From Brachypodius melanocephalos (lineage: Eukaryota; Chordata; Aves; Passeriformes; Pycnonotidae), in assembly GCA_013398615.1 (NCBI GenBank), contig VZSR01003807.1, positions 39,497,378 to 39,561,377 of the forward strand: 64,000 nt of DNA, given 5' to 3'. The notes below the pieces were generated by a model, which made no database searches, was not told the DNA's origin, and was given only the letters and a program-made list of their open reading frames with translations. The position numbers and the translations under genes were made by a program. Of the stretch, positions 1 to 13,365 are shown one piece after another (position 1 is the stretch's first letter; each line of letters opens with the position of its first letter).

Positions 1-1966
1 AGCAAGGAATGGCACTGTAATTCATACTACACAAGCATCTGACACAAATCCTGACCTGCAAAACAGGATATTCAGGAAAGTGGGTGAACAAGCAGCAACA
101 GACAGGAAGAAATAACCATTCTCTTTTTTATTTTATATTTACTGTGCAAGGGTGCATTTGAGTTACCTCATCTTGACTAGGCTTTAGCTAAACTCTACTC
201 CCAGGTCTTCATGACAAATCATAGATGTGATTTTTATTTTTTTTTTTTGTATCACTGCATGCTTCAAGAGAATTTCAGTCATTCATAAAGAAAAGGGGTG
301 TTGCAAATGAGGGTGATTTGACATTAAGTACTTTTAACTCTTTTAGTTATAATTCAGTTAGAATTTCTTTATAGAGCAAAGAGGGAGAGAGTGGAGAAAA
401 TTTCTTAAGCCAAACATCTGTTGCAAGCATCTATGCTGTTTTAGTTCTGTAGACCTTTTCTTAGAAGTACTGGTAGGAAAGCAACCTGCTAAACACATGG
501 GCCCTGTTTAGTCAGCATGGGACACAGCCAGATGGTTAAAAGAAACATGAAGATGCCGAGCTCATGAGGTGTGGCCTCTTCACTTTTCCAACATATTTTT
601 GGAAATATGGCTCTAGGCAACTGTCACCCTAAGAACTGAAATTATATGATCAGGAAAGAGCCAGTACACACACACACGCCTACACCCACCCCTACCTGTG
701 TCACAACCAGCTTGGAGCACTCTGCCTTTGATCTTCTTTTGTATGGAATTTTTTCTTCAGCTTTTCTGAAGTAACTCCTGATTTATGTTCCTATAAGTAT
801 TATGCCCAGAAGGCATGGCACATGTCCTTATACTCTCATATTTTATGGTTAGCGAAACCTTTTGGCAAAATTTCATTTAAAAACTTGCCAATTTTACTCT
901 AGATAAAAAAGATATGGTTTTCTCACATAAAATACTCAAAGAATACAGCAACTGCTGGAGGCATGTTTTCTTTTTACTTTTCATAGTCACTTGATATGTT
1001 TTATGGGCAACCATTATAATTAATTTTTCCCACTTGAAAATACATAAATAAACCATTTTTCTGATTTGGTTAAATCTTCTTAAATGAATTCTGGATTTCA
1101 TTCTAATTTTATCAATATATGAGTGTCTCAACATTCCATGTTTCCCCATCTCAGAGCCTTTAATTAGTTTTTCTTCCCCTAATAATTATACATCCATGTA
1201 CAGATTCTTCATTGCCTGCAAAGATTTTAACAGTGTTTGTATCATGTTTGGAAGGTCTTGGGATAATACAAAGCTTTTCAGGGATGGAAGAGGACCTTGC
1301 AGTATGCTCTTGTGCACTATTAAATGGATGCATACACGAAAAAAGACTTTAGGTGCATTTTTCTAATTGTCTCTCATCAACTTTGACATACTTTGTTCTT
1401 TGGATCTTTCATGAAGCAGTATTCCAGGCAAGTCCTACATCTCTCCAAAGGGCCATAGAGGGTCACAGTCATTACCAAGGTACCCAAGAAAGTATAAAAG
1501 CTCTTGGCATCACCTTTTTAAAAGTACTGAAGTATCCTGAACATGGCAAACACCACACATTTGACCACTGCTATTATAGACTTTCATGCATTTCTCTTCA
1601 TAGCTTCAACATAATCTGGACTTAATATATTAAGTAAAAAAGGGTAACTTTCTTCTCTTACAAAAGTCAGTCTTACCTAGGATTTTGAAAGTGAGCCTTT
1701 GGCCTTTCTGGTTCACATCTCAGCATCAGTAACTGGAAATAGCAAACTTTTCAAAAGTGTATGTGGAGAGTCCTGTTTATACACCCAGTGCATATTGTCT
1801 CCAATGTCAACAGGGTTAAACAATAGCAAAATAGGTAATTTCAGCAACCAAAGCAAGCCTCTTATATCTTCAATATAAACAGAAAACATAGTCACTTAGC
1901 TGACCATAATGTTGTTTTTAAAAACCCAAGAGCACTTCTCAAGGCAATAACACAAGTTAAAATATG
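1..1966. other. Unique AT-rich sequence, no gene seen
   Basis: No repeat family or coding exon is recognisable here. The stretch holds a T12 run near 237-248 and a short CA-rich tract near 664-690. The ORFs present are under 95 codons, AT-driven and without family resemblance. Confidence 0.5.
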
Positions 1967-2050
1967 CACAGTACATATGCATTGCTGTGTCTTCCACACT
2001 GTACATATGTTGTTGATGAAATGTGTTGCACTGTACATATGTTGATGAAA
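1967..2050. repeat. Three-copy ~30-32 bp minisatellite
   Basis: The core cac[at]gtacatatg recurs at about 1967, 1997 and 2029, with spacings of 30 and 32 bases. The second and third copies are closest: both read cactgtacatatgttg and both continue into a gatgaaa segment. The first copy is diverged. This is a small local tandem duplication and not a known dispersed family. The repeated core contains the palindrome gtac and the near-palindrome catatg. Confidence 0.75.
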
Positions 2051-4241
2051 ATAATGTTATGGATACTCTGCCAGACTTCCTAACACCAGGATATAGAATG
2101 GTTTTCCCAAACACAAACTTCTTCCACATATGTAAAACTCTTCCCACTGATACAGAAGGTGGTATGTTTGTGGCTTGTTGCTGTCATTGAGATTACCAGA
2201 TAGCTCTTTTCACAAGTCAGAGGGGAAACAGATGGGAAATGGAGGTTAAAGTGCTGAAAGGAGAATCTACAGAGAGTGGATAACTGTGTTTCCAGTTTGC
2301 CGACAGTCTGGGGAGGCTGGATTTTATATTGCTTCTGAATTATATATTCACACCTGGTAAAGAGGATTTTTTTTTTCCAGACTGAACCAAACCTGTAAAA
2401 GTGGAATTTTTTACCTCTTTTTCTGCACATAATCCAAAAGTTAAAGCTGTGTGTTAATAAGCATTTCCAGCACATTACTTTCTACACTCTGCTTCAATAG
2501 ATGCAGTTTTTGCTGTTGAGCACTCAAATTGCCTGTATTCAAAATCATGAGGAGAGTCTCTTTAAGCAAGAGGACATTTAGCATTTCTCAAATCGCATCT
2601 GCATGTGTCAAAGATGTGTGGGGCACACACTGGACAGCATGGATCTTATTTTAATTTAACAAAAAGGGCAGCAAAAGTCAGAATTGATGTTAGTGGGAAG
2701 ATGTAGGAAGATCTCTACCGCCAGGGACACACGAACAAACCACATTATCCCAATAGAAGTATCATTGGAACCACTGGAAACGGAGATGAAAACCAGCCAT
2801 AATGAAAAGCAATTGCTTACAGGTGTGTTTATGTTTTTTATGTGCTTATACAAGTGAAAACACATAATCTGTCATACATTTTCTGCCTCTGCCAGCTGGT
2901 TTTCCCTTAGTTGACTCAATCCAATCATTTTTAACTGGGTTTGCACAAGAGAATCCTAAAAAATTTTGTATTGATAACCATTATGACATAGTGCTAGCAA
3001 CTCCTGCAGTTATAAAATGTAATAAATGTTCAGTAAGTCTCATACATAAGTGATGGGACACCATGGTGCCATCTATGGTGCTGAGCTGGAAGTCAAGGCA
3101 GCAATGCCCAAATCAGATCAAATCAATGTCTGAACATACCTTGCTGTACTGGAAAATCTCTTTTCTAAAAGGCTTTGGTGACAAATGTTTTGCAATATTT
3201 CAGTGCTTATTGAATAAATTTTAACAACCTGTTATTGTGTAGAAAGTGGAACGTGATAGCAGGAATTTGAAGGGAAGAAATGTCTGTTCAGATTTACTTT
3301 CATTGTAATGTCTTTTCAACTGAATTGGCCCCTGAAAATGCATACAGCTGCTCAGTAGGAAAACAGGCACTGCAGGATGAATGCCAACATTTTTCAACTC
3401 TCCAGTCAAATCAAAGTATTTGGGAAGTCTGTGATTGGTACATTCCAGTCAGAATTGTATTTATCAATTGAAAGAAGAACAGACTCGTCTGTCAGTGGCT
3501 TGTAGACGATAGCCTTTCCCAAATCCTAGTGAAGAAAAAGGAAATAGGTTCCCATAGGACTTCAGAGGAAGATCAGGGTAGTGACCAAAGATATTTAGAA
3601 AGCTTTCTGCTGCTTAGGACAATACCACAAAACCTTGCCTTAGGCAACATTAAAATGGGACTCAGGAGAACATCCCCTTAATCATTGTGATACAAAGAAA
3701 AAGGAAAACAAGTAATTCTCTTTTCTCAAATACAAACAAACCTCAGAAATTTCATGACAGCAGGACTATAAAATTTTCAATAAAACGTGTAGGATGAGTA
3801 ATGAATGATTGTTTAAACAAACTGTCTAACTTTACAAATTTATGTATCTGACGAAAACAGATGAAAATAGATCTCATTTCTTTTTCTTTTTTTTTTTTTT
3901 TTTTTAATCATGAAACATAATGTTAAGGAGTAGAGATGTGGAAAACAGATCAGCTCAAAGGACAGAAATGATCTTCTCATAAATTCTTCTGCTGCCGAAT
4001 GAGAAAGAAGGAAGAGGAGACCATAAAGGGAGATGATATTTTTTGTTTGAAGAAAGCTCTGATAACTTATATTGCAGTGCAAGTTGGTTAGGTTAAATGA
4101 TTACCAGAGTCTGTGACACAACATTTGGCAGGATTTTCCAGGCTGTGTGTGGCTAACTGGGAGATAGGCAGGAGAATCTCCACTGAACTCAACTTTGATA
4201 GGTAATTTCAGTCTATAGAAAATGACAAATAGAAGAGATTA
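2051..4241. other. Unique sequence with a long T run
   Basis: No gene is supported. The main feature is an uninterrupted T19 run at 3887-3905, preceded by a T5 run and one C. The remainder is AT-rich and looks single-copy. Confidence 0.5.
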
Positions 4242-4452
4242 ATCACAGAGTTATAGAATATTTTGGTTTGGAGGAGACCTTAAACATCCTCTAGTTCCAT
4301 TTCCCCTGCCTTGGGCAGGGGAGGAACCTTCTACGACACCAGGTTGCTCAGAGCCCCGTCCAGCCTGACCTTTGAACACTGATAGGGTTGGCATATCCAA
4401 GACTCCTCTGGGCAACACCTTCCACTGCCTCACCACCCCAGCAGCAAAAATT
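4242..4452 (-). mobile_element. CR1 LINE 3'-end fragment
   Basis: Read on the plus strand this is the reverse complement of a CR1 tail. It starts with a cacagagttatagaat version of the terminal ATTCTRTG repeats and continues with ggaggagaccttaaacatcc, ctagttccatttcccctgcc, a gggcagggg box, accaggttgctcagagcccc and ctctgggcaacacc. These segments occur in that order in the CR1 3' UTR. The copy is 5'-truncated, as is normal for CR1, and moderately diverged. No coding sequence is left. Confidence 0.9.
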
Positions 4453-5599
4453 AACAGTACCAACCTTAAAATATCAGTTGCTGCAAAAATAACTGGAAGG
4501 AAAGGAAATTGGGTATAAATGGCAAGGGAATGTGTAGTAGCAGTTTTACCAAATGCTGCACTTATCCTTTGAGAGAGCTATTTATCCAGGTTATATCTCT
4601 GTAAGAAACAGACATTCATTAAGGTAAGTCACAAGGCAAGACAGAAGAAAGTAATTTTCCCTCATGTTGATTAAACCCTCACTTCTGAACATTTTTAATT
4701 AAAACAGGTTTTTATAACATTTCCCCATATCCAAAACAAAATATTTCTTTCCTTCTAAAAATGTAATCTTGTCCCAGTGGAAATACCAGTTCTCACAGAC
4801 ATGCATTTTTTCCATAAGAATTTTGCTTTCATTTGAAAACATTGTTCAAAGAAAAAGATGTATTATCATACAAAGAGGAACGCCTAAAAAGATGCAAGCA
4901 TGAGTAACTATACCAGAAGTTATTTTATTTTTTAATGTTTTCTATTCTCATCTTAATCAGGATCTGTTGATTGGAATGCAAGTGAAAAACCATAGATAAA
5001 TGTGTAGAAATTACTCCGTATCAGGTTCTTATTTAATGGATTTAGTGGCATTGGTTGAGAGAGCCTAAAGAAATTTAGAAAAGAGTGGTTACAAGTGAAA
5101 ATCTGAACACAAATATTTTAGTGAAAATGTTAAATCTGGTCTGTCATGACTAAGAATCTATTTAGAAAATAGCCCACATAACTAAGGTAATCTCTAAATA
5201 TTGGAAAGTTTTCTAGTTTTCTTTTTAGTTTATTAAAAGGGATCAAATGAGAGGAAAGAAAGGCTGCAAATGCATCATATCATGTAATGAGAGTGTATGG
5301 TTCTTTCATATCGGCAGCTGAAGACCTGCAATTGTTGCTGAAGAATTGCACTTTACTAGATATAAGATAGCAAGCAGGACAAAATTAAATTGTGTTTTAT
5401 CAAGTAGATAGACTAGACAACCTCATGGGCACTTGCTATCTATGATTTTCACACTTTTATAGGTGAAACCAACAGAGTTATTCTTGAGGTTTGGAAGAAT
5501 GAGTAACGATTTGAAGAAGATATACGCTCTCTATAAATAGCAGTGTTATTATTGGGACACTTTGTTCTCACAATGGGAATATTCTTTTATGGCACTCTG
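4453..5599. other. Unique AT-rich sequence, nothing recognised
   Basis: The sequence lies between two CR1 tails of opposite orientation. It shows no open reading frame of note, no simple repeat longer than a few units and no recognisable RNA gene. Confidence 0.5.
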
Positions 5600-5674
5600 G
5601 CCCTGTCTGTGGCAAGGGTATTGGGCTAGATGGTTTTAAAGGTCAATTCCCACCCAAATCATTCTGTGATTATT
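5600..5674 (+). mobile_element. Short CR1 3' terminus
   Basis: About 75 bases match the last part of CR1 in the forward sense: ggcaagggtattgggctaga, then tggttttaaaggtcaattcc, then cacccaaatcattctgtgatt. The final attctgtgatt is the CR1 terminal repeat. The fragment is strongly 5'-truncated and diverged, and so is probably old. Confidence 0.8.
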
Positions 5675-8600
5675 AACTCTAAGTAAAATATGAAACACTT
5701 GTGAAGGTCAGGGGCTACTGATTTCAGATGAAGGAATAAAGTTAATTCTCTAAAATACTTATATGTATTTGGGGTTGCAATGGCAAAGTTGGGCCTCGTA
5801 CACGCTAAGCTACCATAGATTTCTTTGCATGAGAGTTAACTTGGAAACATGCTATCATCTGCAGATTAAAATTTAATAGATTAAATAGATTAAATATCTT
5901 AAAATAGATTTAAGATAAAGCAGAATTAAGAAAATGCTGTAAGTGGTAAGAAGTTCTTATTTCCTTATTTTAAAAAATGATTTTATAAAACATTCACCCA
6001 AGAAAAATGGTGCACATTTTAGAATCTTAGAGAAGCCTGTACTCATCACCATTTTTCTCCCCAGGTAATTTTGAACATTAAGCAGTTCAGAAAAAATCCA
6101 GGAAAGTGTTAAAAAAATTGCAATGTTTTTATGAAAGGCACCTGTACCAGTATTTTATGATACCATATTACTCTATTTTTGACAATAAGATGACAACAAT
6201 CTTTTGCTTGTCCATTGAGCAGCTTTGACAAAAAGAAATAGAGTTTTATATTCTTATACCTTGCCTAAATAATTGTAGATGTCTCTCACATTTTCAGAAA
6301 GAAAAAATATGTAGAATGAGATTGCATTAAACAATGAGTCAAATTTTCAGAAGAATGCTTAAGTTTTTTAAAATATTATCAGTCTAGTTTTCAAAACTAA
6401 GAAACAAATTTGAACAAATTTTTCACTTTCAGACAGGAATCTAAAATCCTGGATAGAGTGAACTGGTTATTTGTCCTTTGCATACTTTGCAAACTGGTAT
6501 GCCCTTGTTGTATGAGTAGTATATGTAAATGTATGCACGTTCATAAATGCGTTTCTGTGGTCACAGAGTTAACCATCACACTATCACGTACATGACCAGC
6601 AGAGTACTTGCCAAACTTCTTAATTTCATGTGCTCTGCTTTGCAAAACATATTCTTTGACCACAGTTCTTTGGCATGTCACGGTGGCTCTTATTTGTCTT
6701 CATATGCTGCCACATGGCTGGAAACTGAAGTAGAATTGCTTATCACTTATCACTTGATTTCAGTCTTGGTTGTTGGCTGGTTTGGTTTAACAATGGTGAA
6801 CACACATATTTTGCTTTGGGGAAAAGGTGGTGTTGGACTCATATTTGACTAACTAATGGGTCATATAAAATGTTTTTATAAATAAGTTTCCTTTGTTGCT
6901 GAATGTTCTTTTACTCCTGTTTCGACTCGCAGTAAAAACCCATTCTAGTTGTTAAGGGTCTTGATTCCATTTCCCATATTTAAGATCAGAATTGGAAGAC
7001 CTCAATTGTACTGTAAAATTGCAAATGTAATGTAGTCACCTGTAGAGAATGTTTAAATATTCTAAAATTTAGTAAGCAGGCCAATAAGAAATAAAAAGTC
7101 TAACTATAGCCTATATTTATGAGCAAGACTGAGTGTCTGACCCTCTGGTTACTGAGCATCACATGCTGGGACTTATTCCCCAGTCAGAGGGCTCCTGACC
7201 TGGTAAAGGAGGGAGACAGCAGTGTCTGTCACAGCCTGGCACCTCAGCAAACTGACCTGTTGTATCTGCCTTTGTGGGGCCTGATGCAGGTCTCTGATGG
7301 TGCTCAGATGGCAGCATAATATATGCTTAATCTACTGTTCTAATGGTTTGAACTGGGTTAAAAAACAGAATAAAACAGAAGAGGTGGTGAAAGAATGGTT
7401 CATATGCTGGCCACACAGCCGGCATCAGAGACACCACTGTTTAAAACATCACGAGTTTATTGATCGTGCAAGGTGCCAGGTTGATTGGGGCTGACACAGT
7501 ATTTACTGACTATGAAATGTAAATGCCTAAAGCTGGAGGCTAGCTCCACACAGAAGTTTATTTCATGCAGTTTATGGAAATTTTATTGCTGAATATTACT
7601 AGCAAAAAAAAAAAAAAAGTGTGGACATTTCTACTGGTTTATGTTCTGTTTGTGAAATTATACCACACATCCATGAGATTTTCTTTGCTCCAAACCTTCC
7701 TGGGCAAATGGTTTTCTCACTCGGGGAATGAGGTTTTAGAAGGAAAACATTGCAACTGAAATAGCTCCCAAGCATCTGCGTGGAATGAGAACACTTTATA
7801 GCTGATGCATTTAGCATTTCATCAGAAGCTTGTAAAGTCAGATTTGGCAGATGAAAACGTGGTGTGATAACCTCAAACTCATCCTGCTTTGAGTGTGCTG
7901 CTAGTAAGCAAATGTACCAAAGGTATGAGAACTATTACAGTGTGTGGTACATCATCCTGGGCAGTGTTCTCTTCAATGAAATAGGTTTGGCTTTCCCTTT
8001 CTGTAGTATGAATTTCACAGCCATTTAAATTGACTAGAATGAAGTTAATTCTCTACACACCCTCATGCAAATCTTAAGAGAATAAGGCCCTAACTGCAAT
8101 AGGGAACAGCTTTGGATAGTGCTGCTTTTTGCCCTGATATTCTACCTTTGAATCAACAGAGACTTTTGGGGTTACTGGAAGACTATTTCTGCTTATCCTT
8201 AGTTCCCTTGAATGTCTCCTTTTTAGTACTGGAAATACAAAGGTTCTAGACTGAGAAACTATCTTCGTGGCTGGCACCAGTTTAATTATCAGCACTTGCG
8301 TGATGTCTGAAAGTGTAGGGGTCCTGGGATAAATGAGGAATGACTTCCCAAAGATGCAGCAGAGGTAGCACTGAAGTGACCAGAGACAATTGTGAAGAAG
8401 AGATACAAATGGCTTAAGAGGAAGTCACTGAAACTTGCAAATAAGCACAGGCTGGAATCCTTCTCTCAAGTTACTCTGCTGGTTTGACATCCAACTCTGA
8501 TAGTTGCAGATCCCTAGCTAGCAGCTTGGAGTTACAGTGCATGTCTCTTTAAACTTATGATGATGAACAAACCATTTTAATTTTTTTTCTTGAGTCTCAG

Positions 8601-9880
8601 AAGCCTGTGTACATCAATACCAAGGACACAGATCTACATAAAGACTATAAGGGAAAGTTTATTTCCCACTGTTTAGGGTAGGAAAAATCTTTTTGGAAAA
8701 GTCAGGAGAATGCAGGAGTACAGAAGTATGTGTACACATGGAAAACACATATCTGGATTGTGACAACTTACTTTTATGTCTCCTGCAGCAGAGCTAAATT
8801 TGGAAATTTTATCCCACAGGAAACTTGCGTATTTTAACATTTGCTTTTTTCCTTAAATGAGGACAAAAAATATTATAATGAAAATTCCAGAAAAATATGA
8901 ATCTAAAGACATTCTGACATTCCTTAAGTTGAAGCTTTATCTCTCAGCTAATTCAAGTAAGCAGAGCTGCTCTAATTTTTTTATTTTCAGAATTAAGCTA
9001 CATTTTCCTAGTGACACCTCACCTCCAAGGGACTGGAGTTTGAAGTCCTGAGCAGTGCTCCTCTGCTGGATCTGGAGTTGGGTGTCATATCCGTGCAGGC
9101 ATCACAAGTGCCACTTTGCATTAGGCTATTGGAGACTTCAGTCCTTCGTGAAGCCTGGCCTGTAGAAGCAGACACTAGGCTTTCCTCTCACAAAGTGATG
9201 TGCAGACGGTGGATTTGAAACATCATTCCTGAAGCATTTTAGATAAAAAGGCATATCAGATAAAGACCTGAAAAAACGTCTCACTTGTTTTTCAGTAGAC
9301 AATCTTGGTCCATTGGCTGGCTTTTTTGAAGTGAGCATTTTCCTGAACTATGCAGAAACAAAGACTGAAGATATGAAACCTCTGAGAAACCTGCTTCTCT
9401 CTCAGTTGCACTGTTTGTAAGATATCCTGCTCCCTGGAAAACCACATTCTGTGAGCACCATAACCTTAAACCTTCACAGCAGCAACACCTCTGCACAGGG
9501 CTATGTCCTCCAGAGGAAGAGCTCTTTGGCTCATGAGTATTTATCTAATTTTTAGCTCCTGCTTTGATGATACCCTGTCATAAGACCTCTCTTATTTCAA
9601 AGGGCATTCCTGTGCTTCTGCGAGGCCTTGGTTAGCAGCTTTTTTGATGCTGAAAGTATTTCTTTTTTGGTCTGCACATATACATGTGCTCTATACACAC
9701 TGCCCGTGCAGGAAGAGACATGATGTAGGGCAGGTGTTGTGGGCTTTGTGACTGTGGACAAGGACACTGATGGTGCAGCCCTGAGGCAAGATGTAATCAA
9801 GATTTCATGAACGTCTTACACTGTCATATATAGATGAAGAGGACATAGCAGGCATTTAAATCTTATTTCCATGGGTTTGC
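5675..9880. other. Unique sequence with scattered A/T runs
   Basis: No gene is recognised. Direct-repeat-like attaaatag units lie near 5868-5905, and an A15 run sits at 7604-7618. Several ORFs of 60-100 codons occur on both strands, but none resembles a known family or has convincing splice context. Confidence 0.45.
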
Positions 9881-10265
9881 AAATATGGCTGATATTGTAT
9901 TACCTTAAGCTGGATATTAGTCACCATAGTCGCTTATACAATTTATTTTATATCCAGAGTTACTCGCAGTTTTTTATCTCTGTGTGAGGTCATGACCTTC
10001 ACTAGCGTAAATTGATATTGCCATATTTAGATTAATTAAGCTGTGTTAGTTTATAGTGTTTAGGAACTAGCTTTCATATAATTTCAGTTGTTAATTGCCA
10101 GGGCAATTGCAAATGTCCCTATTTATGAAAAGTTCTGACAATGAGATCAATTCCTTTGTACTTTGAATTCATATTGCATTTGATTAGATTTAAATTAATT
10201 AGACTGAATCTGATTGTATAGACATGTCTGCGGTTAGTAGTCTAATTAGCAAAAACAACTCTCCT
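9881..10265. promoter_or_regulatory. Candidate conserved noncoding element
   Basis: This AT-rich stretch is unusually dense in homeodomain-type cores (several TAATTA or TTAATT motifs) and palindromes. It contains aggtcatgacct at 9987-9998, a perfect palindrome equal to two nuclear-receptor half sites with zero spacing. It also contains the inverted repeat aattgcc/ggcaatt at 10093-10108, an attgcaaat octamer/CEBP-like site beside it, and agacatgtct near 10220. Such clusters are typical of vertebrate developmental enhancers. The motifs are visible in the sequence. Conservation and function are inferred, and AT-rich DNA produces TAATTA often by chance. Confidence 0.25.
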
Positions 10266-11702
10266 CTGACAATGTACCTTCCCACCTCCCCCAAGGAAAT
10301 GAATTGTCCTTGTTATTTATCCTGTCCAAAGCATGCAAACCTTTGGGATAGGCAAGTAAGCAAATCATTTGGCTAAAAATGCACTTTTCTTGTTGTCTGA
10401 GCAAAACTAAACGTGGCTGCATACTCCTATTGTAGAGATGTATTGTATTTAGCTATGGATGTTTGTTATAAAACACTTATTCTGAAAAAGTGTCAGTGTC
10501 TAGCAATGCTTTCCAGGACAGTGTATACTTTGACTTTAAGGTCTGAAATGAAGAAGCATATATTCTGGCTGCTGATGAAATGGACTGGCAGCTGTTGATG
10601 GTCACAGCTGTAGAATGAATTAACTGTAGAACAATCTCAATTCATACTTTTGAGAAATGGTCCAGGCAATTGTTCCATAAAATAAAATCATTCTGAAAAT
10701 CAGTAGCTTCTGGCTCCCAGGTAGGACATGTTTATTTAAATGTTGTCAAAGCTAAATCACTTATATAACCAAAGTGTTTATGTAGTTGGTAGATGTTAAA
10801 AATATCAGGTGCAGCATACACTTTTATTAAAAATATCAGAAGAAATATGACTTTAAAGTGGAGAGGCTGGAACCTCAGGAGACTTATTTCTAGCAGTACA
10901 AGATTATTTCAGGCTTTACAAGATGTCTTGTAGGGCATGCAATTATCGTACCATGTGCATCCCATTTTTATTATTCTGAAACACTGAAATAAACATGAAC
11001 ACTTTTCATTGCTTAAATGATTCTAAAGCAAATATTTTGAGCTCTGTCCATACTATTTCATTAGAAAGCAGTTGGACATTGAAACTGAATTTTTTTTTAT
11101 GATTTACCATGTTCCACTGGCAAAATTTCGAAGGGAGTGGATTGTTGCACCATCATTTTGAAGAACTGGGACAGCTAAGTTTTTCAAGTATCCTGGAAAA
11201 GTTGTCCTGGAGGCAATTCTTTTAATCAGTAACTTTAACATGTTTCTGCCAACGTAAATTATTCTGGTCTCCTACAGAACTGTCAATAAATTTCATCAGT
11301 TTAATATTTAGTATCCACCCTCTGTAGCTGGGAAAAAGCAATGCCATAAGCTAAAAAGAAACACTCAGGATAGTTACAAGTACTTGAGAAATATCTTCAG
11401 ATCTTTCAACAATTGGACAAGTGATCCACATTCTTTCAAAATGCTTAAAGTTTATTGGCATGTGAACTGCCTAGCTGAATGGATAGATGAAAAAAAATGA
11501 AATATTTTGCAATCACTTTGGGCAATTTCCTTCTCCTAATTCCGGGAATGGTCTGGTTAATTAGTGTGCTTTAAACACAACATTTGGCTGTCTGATCTGC
11601 ACAGATGTACAATTTGTGCTCTGCTGGTGATCCAACTACAAACATGCCACAATCCAGCTGCTTTCTGTGTATTGGAAGAAGCAGTATCCTTACTGCTACA
11701 CT

Positions 11703-11757
11703 TAAATTTCTAAAATTTTCTAAATTTTAAAATTTTTTTTAAAAAAATATTTTTTAC
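11703..11757. repeat. AT-rich self-complementary tract
   Basis: The stretch alternates A and T runs (taaattttaaaatt, then T8, A7 and T6). It can fold back on itself. It is probably a low-complexity tract with no specific function. Confidence 0.6.
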
Positions 11758-12393
11758 TTCTATCTCTTTTTTTTTCTTAACTTTATCAGTCACAAGTCAG
11801 GAACTTGATTCATTACAGCTTAATAAAAACTATTTTACCTCAGGTGACTTTCCCAGAGATGATACCATCAGTATGAAACAAAAGATCCTCATTAAAAAAT
11901 AGCTTTGACAGCAAATCCTAGCAATAAGTAAAAGAAAGTCCATCAGTACAACTTCACAGAGTCTAAATAAATTGTTTTTACAGAGTCTGATTTCTGTTCT
12001 TCCTATTTTGAAGTGCTGAAAGGATTTCTAAGCGTTCCATAAGACAGAACACCCTCATCCATCATTGAGAGGGTGGAATAGATGCACAATTCAAATCACA
12101 GAGTCTCAAGAATCTGATGTAGGAAGTCTCTTTAGATTGGACACTAAATTTAACTACAGCAAAATTACATACCCTTTCAACTTCACATGTATTTGGCGTT
12201 CCTCGGAGGGAGCTGACCACATACATTGGTGGGTGTCCTCTCCATGGCAGTAGATGGCTGCTGTCTGTGACATTATTCACTCAACTAGCTGTTTGAGGTT
12301 TTTTCTGTTATAAAGATACAAATTTCAAGCTATGAAAAAAAAGGGGCAGAAAAGGGGAAACACTGCAGCAACAGAGTTTGAGGCTAAGTGCGG

Positions 12394-12752
12394 CAGTCAC
12401 AGAATCACAGAACTTCGGACAGTTCTTCTCTCTCCAGCCTGTCATGGTCCCTGGGGTATTTGTCACTCCTCCCAGCTTTGTGCCATCAGCTCACTTACTG
12501 AGGAGTCAGTTGACCTCTCATCCAGGTCTTATCCAAGATGGATAAATTAAACAATACTGGGCCCAGTACTGAACCTTGGGGTATACCACTGGTGACAGGC
12601 CTCCAACCAGACCCTGTGTCTCTGTTTATGATCTTCTAGGATCTGCTGTTCAGCTAGTTCTCAATCCACCTCACTGTCCACCCAGCCAGTCCACACTTCC
12701 TCAGTTCACCCATGAGGACACCGTAAGGCTCCAAAAAACTTGCTCAACAAGG
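12394..12752 (-). mobile_element. CR1 LINE fragment, RT motifs B and C
   Basis: On the minus strand this encodes the C-terminal half of a CR1 reverse transcriptase. RT motif B reads IPQGSVLGPVLFNL (codons within 12540-12584), close to the CR1 consensus GVPQGSVLGP. The catalytic motif C region lies at 12467-12490 and reads ADGTKLGG where an active CR1 has ADDTKLGG, so the second catalytic aspartate is replaced by glycine. In-frame stops sit between the motifs. A cacagaatcacagaa tail marks the 3' end at 12394 and is joined directly to the coding part, so most of the 3' UTR is deleted. The element is a dead, internally deleted copy. Confidence 0.9.
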
Positions 12753-13365
12753 TTTTTAACAGGGCTTACTCTTTTTCATGTACTCTGAATTGGATACACA
12801 GGAGAAATAATTACGAGATATTCTGAAGAGGTCAAAACAGCAAAAAAGACTTTACTGGCAACTTCAGAAAATCATACAACTTTGGCAAAGGGTTTAGAAC
12901 AAAATTCAATCACCGTAAAATACTTCTCAAAGTATTAACTTGGCCCATTCAATTTAGCAAACCTTAAGCCTATTTGATTTCAAGTTAATCAAGAATTCCA
13001 AGTGGTAGTTAGAAGAAGAAAGAGAGAAATAAAAGATTTAGAAAAATACACGTATGGCTACCAACTTCTGTGTTCTAATGATGATAAAATAGTCCAAGAA
13101 GAGGTAGAGTCCAGACAAGGCCCTTTTGTCTTGGGCTCTTCCCCGGGTGGGATTTCCAGTCATTTGGCCACTCAGGAGTGGGGTTAGGGGCTCCAGGGGC
13201 AGGTGTGGACCATTACCTCAGGTATGCTATAATTGGCAGCCACTGCAGGGCTGGGATACAGGCTCTAGGGGTGTAGGGAAGGGCACTGCCTCACACAGAC
13301 TAGGCCAAACATGTTTCTTTCCCCACACATATGCATCCCAAAATGTCTTGAGGCATTACTCTTTC
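12753..13365. mobile_element. Unidentified segment splitting the CR1 sequence
   Basis: About 600 bases with no CR1 similarity separate two CR1 RT segments. The 9-mer ttactcttt occurs at 12766-12774 and again at 13356-13364, bracketing the segment as a target-site duplication would. The inner part could start with tg (12779) and end with ca (13355), as LTRs do, but the left repeat does not abut that tg exactly. The left part (to ~13090) is A-rich and the right part (13100-13330) is GC-rich. A solo LTR of an avian endogenous retrovirus is one possibility. I do not recognise the family. An alternative is ordinary sequence between two separate CR1 insertions. Confidence 0.35.
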
